Of a stretch of 16,393 bases of DNA, positions 14,904-16,393 are shown in pieces (the stretch's first letter is position 1; each line of letters starts with the position of its first letter). Below the pieces are notes generated by a model that was given only the letters and a program-made list of their open reading frames with translations, ran no database searches and was not told where the DNA came from. Made by a program: the position numbers and the translations under genes. The DNA is from an uncultured Collinsella sp. GTDB lineage: Bacteria > Actinomycetota > Coriobacteriia > Coriobacteriales > Coriobacteriaceae. The stretch covers positions 1 through 16,393 of the forward strand of contig CABUBH010000041.1 in NCBI GenBank assembly GCA_902489775.1. Reading direction: 5' to 3'.

Positions 14904-14934
14904 CCGGCAGTTAGGGACGTTCCTTATCTGCCGG
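14904..14934. repeat. Hairpin with AACGTCCC loop, copy B
   Basis: CCGGCAG (14904-14910) pairs perfectly with CTGCCGG (14928-14934) around a 17-nt loop. On the minus strand the loop contains TAAGGAACGTCCCTAA, nearly the same as the loop of the hairpin at 12460-12490, although the stems are unrelated. It is about 115 bp upstream of the DUF2207 start. Confidence 0.6.
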
Positions 14935-14978
14935 CAGCCTGGGACACTCCTTGGCATGGCCCGCGCCAGCAATAGACA

Positions 14979-15170
14979 CCGCTTCACACCTCCGTCACAG
15001 GTGTAGCGGCTTTGTGTTGCCGCGGCATGCGCTGATTGAGCCAGCGGTCAGAGGGCATAAAGGAGTTGAGCGAAAACGGTTTGCCCCTTTCCCGTTCGCT
15101 CGAGGATCATGTCCCCCTTTTCCGCGGAAACCCCGGCAGTTGCGAAGAGCTGCCGGGGTTTCTGTCGTTT
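14979..15170 (+). ncRNA. Candidate small RNA ending in a terminator-like hairpin
   Basis: A TTGGCA box (14951-14956) and TAGACA (14973-14978) with 16-bp spacing could start a transcript near 14985. It would contain a hairpin at 14979-15009 (only partly, depending on the start), another at 15068-15101 (GAGCGA/TCGCTC plus ACGG/CCGT) and end at the hairpin 15128-15139/15150-15161 followed by TTTCTGTCGTTT. No known RNA family is recognised. The hairpins are real, while the transcript is inference. Confidence 0.22.
15128..15166 (+). terminator. Terminator-like hairpin upstream of gluQ
   Basis: AAACCCCGGCAG (15128-15139) pairs perfectly with CTGCCGGGGTTT (15150-15161) around a 10-nt loop. The following T content is broken (TTTCTGTCGTTT). 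Its place inside a divergent promoter region, with no gene ending there, is odd. It may terminate a small RNA or insulate gluQ from upstream transcription. Confidence 0.5.
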
Positions 15171-15289
15171 GAGGTGTTGAATGAATGGGCCGGAATCAAA
15201 ATGCTGAGCCGGTAGCCCGGTGCACGCAGTGCGCGCGAGTCCCGGCAACTTGCGACCCATAACGACGTCTCCCCCACCGCGCCCCGCGC

Positions 15290-15295
15290 TATACT
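15290..15295 (+). promoter_or_regulatory. gluQ -10 box implying a leaderless mRNA
   Basis: TATACT ends seven bases before the ATG at 15303, which puts the expected transcript start on the A of the start codon. No ribosome-binding sequence precedes the ATG. The -35 region is not recognisable. Confidence 0.6.
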
Positions 15296-15302
15296 CGTCC
15301 GC

Positions 15303-16325
15303 ATGGATATCAACGCACGCAACATAGCAACGACTCTCGCCAGCACGCCGACGACCATCGCGGCATCAGCCACCCCCGCAACGCCCGCGCCTGTCGTGGG
15401 CCGCTTTGCCCCGTCGCCCTCGGGCCGCATGCACCTGGGCAACGTGTTCAGCTGCCTGTGCGCGTGGCTTTCGGCCCGCAGCCAGGGCGGCAGCATCGTG
15501 TTGCGCATCGAGGACCTGGACGACCGCTGCAAGCGCCCGGAGCTTGCAGCGCAACTCATCGACGACCTGGCGTGGCTGGGGCTCGAATGGGACGAAGGCC
15601 CCTACTACCAGCACGATCGCCTGGACCTGTACGAGGACGCCTTGCATCGGCTACAGGATGCCAACCTCACCTATCCCTGCTTTTGCACGCGCGCCGAGCT
15701 CCACGCCGCGAGCGCGCCGCACGCCAGCGACGGCACGCCCATCTACCGCGGCGCTTGCCGAGGGCTTTCGGCCGAGGAGATCACCCGCCGCAGCGCCCTG
15801 CGCGCCCCGGCCACACGTCTGTGCGTGCCCACCGTCGACGACCTCGCAGACGACGTGATCGAATTTGTGGACCGCACGTACGGGGCCCAATGCGAGGCGC
15901 TCGCCACCGAGTGCGGCGACTTTTTGGTGCGCCGCAGCGACGGCGTGTTTGCCTATCAGCTAGCCGTGGTGGTCGACGACGCTGCCATGGGCGTCACCGA
16001 GGTCGTGCGCGGATGCGACCTGCTGGGCTCCACGCCCCGCCAGATCTATCTGCAGCACCTGTTGGGACTGCCCACGCCGCACTACGCACATATTCCGCTG
16101 CTCATGGCGCCGGACGGCCGCCGCCTTTCCAAACGAGACCGCGATCTGGACCTGGGCGAACTCCGCGCCCGCTTCGGCACACCCGAGGCACTACTGGGCT
16201 GGCTCGCTGGGCAAACGGGCATCGCACCGGACACCACGCCGCGCTCTGCCGAGCAGCTGGTCGAGCATTTTAGCTGGGATGTTATCCGCAAGCACAGGGA
16301 GAACATCACCGTAACGGCTGAGTAG
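15303..16325 (+). CDS. gluQ: Glutamyl-Q tRNA(Asp) synthetase (GluQ-RS)
   Basis: This GluRS-like enzyme lacks an anticodon-binding domain; it activates glutamate and attaches it to the queuosine at position 34 of tRNA(Asp). The 340-residue product has the class I HIGH-type motif HLGN (44-47, in PSPSGRMHLGN), the KMSKS-type motif LSKRD (275-279) and the zinc site of the family, C126, C128, Y148 and C152. It ends about 60 residues after SKRD, so the roughly 480-residue GluRS (gltX) is excluded. The first 30 residues, rich in Ala, Thr and Pro, extend beyond the family start at VVGRFAPSPSG. The start is supported by the -10 box seven bases upstream, which predicts leaderless translation. Queuosine genes are not seen nearby. 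Confidence 0.92.
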   Translation: MDINARNIATTLASTPTTIAASATPATPAPVVGRFAPSPSGRMHLGNVFSCLCAWLSARSQGGSIVLRIEDLDDRCKRPELAAQLIDDLAWLGLEWDEGPYYQHDRLDLYEDALHRLQDANLTYPCFCTRAELHAASAPHASDGTPIYRGACRGLSAEEITRRSALRAPATRLCVPTVDDLADDVIEFVDRTYGAQCEALATECGDFLVRRSDGVFAYQLAVVVDDAAMGVTEVVRGCDLLGSTPRQIYLQHLLGLPTPHYAHIPLLMAPDGRRLSKRDRDLDLGELRARFGTPEALLGWLAGQTGIAPDTTPRSAEQLVEHFSWDVIRKHRENITVTAE

Positions 16326-16393
16326 CCAAATACGCCCCGCCCCCTCGTCCCCCTCGTCCCCCTCCAACGAGGACATAATTCTGTGTCTTGTTA
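16326..16393. other. Intergenic end of window
   Basis: The sequence after gluQ contains a tandem CCTCGTCCCC repeat (about 16342-16361) and CATAAT near 16374, which could be a -10 box for a rightward gene beyond the window. No terminator for gluQ is evident. Confidence 0.3.

Larger units (their letters stand above)
14790..15302. other. 513-bp gene-free divergent region
   Basis: This stretch separates the divergent DUF2207 and gluQ genes. It holds the hairpin at 14904-14934, further hairpins at 14979-15009 and 15068-15101, a terminator-like hairpin at 15128-15161, and the gluQ -10 box. No open reading frame in it looks coding; those on either strand lack a ribosome site and family features. 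Confidence 0.6.

Noticed and set aside
14790..14987. Longer DUF2207 start at 14987
   Set aside because: It would bury the signal peptide and read through the AACGTCCC hairpin; ATG 14789 has a ribosome site and a clean signal peptide.
15048..15260. 70-codon minus-strand open frame upstream of gluQ
   Set aside because: It spans the terminator-like hairpin, has no ribosome site or family features, and looks like chance coding.
15303..16325. Glutamyl-tRNA synthetase (gltX)
   Set aside because: The product ends soon after the SKRD motif and has the CxC...YxxxC zinc site, so it is GluQ-RS rather than full-length GluRS.

Overview
The window is a G+C-rich bacterial chromosome segment with compact, mostly housekeeping genes, many of them on the minus strand. 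G+C content, strong AGGAGG-type ribosome sites, a PcrA with a C-terminal Tudor-like tail, a DUF2207 protein with a polyglycine tail and many intergenic palindromes all fit an actinobacterial gut lineage of the Coriobacteriia (Collinsella-like). That assignment is inference, because no rRNA or other taxonomic marker is present.

Layout. 1-342 is non-coding and holds a terminator hairpin and a 130-bp nested palindrome. 343-3243 (-) is a PcrA/UvrD helicase with unusual low-complexity insertions. 3244-3599 is non-coding, with the pcrA promoter, a REP-like inverted repeat and the uppP terminator. 3600-4580 (-) is undecaprenyl-diphosphate phosphatase. 4829-5266 (+) is a universal stress protein, followed by a 91-nt hairpin and a strong terminator. 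5443-7025 (-) is a hipB-hipA toxin-antitoxin operon of visibly lower G+C, preceded by three evenly spaced palindromic operators. 7203-8927 (-) is a two-component system of the BceRS/GraRS intramembrane-sensing type with no transporter beside it. 9101-9832 (-) is an unrecognised conserved-looking protein. 9914-11521 (-) is PurH. 11799-12440 (+) is a GNAT acetyltransferase. 12441-12845 is an A+T-rich non-coding stretch with a MITE-like foldback element. 12846-14789 (-) is a secreted or membrane DUF2207 protein. 14790-15302 is non-coding with several hairpins. 15303-16325 (+) is glutamyl-Q tRNA(Asp) synthetase, apparently read from a leaderless mRNA.

Function. Most genes are independent units: DNA repair, lipid-carrier recycling, stress response, purine synthesis and tRNA modification. 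The clearest multi-gene systems are hipBA, with its phased operator array and a -10 box buried in the middle operator, and the response regulator-kinase pair. Both UppP and BceRS-type systems belong to the biology of undecaprenyl pyrophosphate and cell-wall antibiotics, but they are about 2.6 kb apart and separated by other genes, so a link is only a suggestion.

The most unusual content lies between the genes: at least six distinct foldback or palindromic elements. Two hairpins with unrelated stems share the same loop motif, TAAG(G)AACGTCCC. No tRNA, rRNA, CRISPR array, transposase gene or phage gene was recognised.
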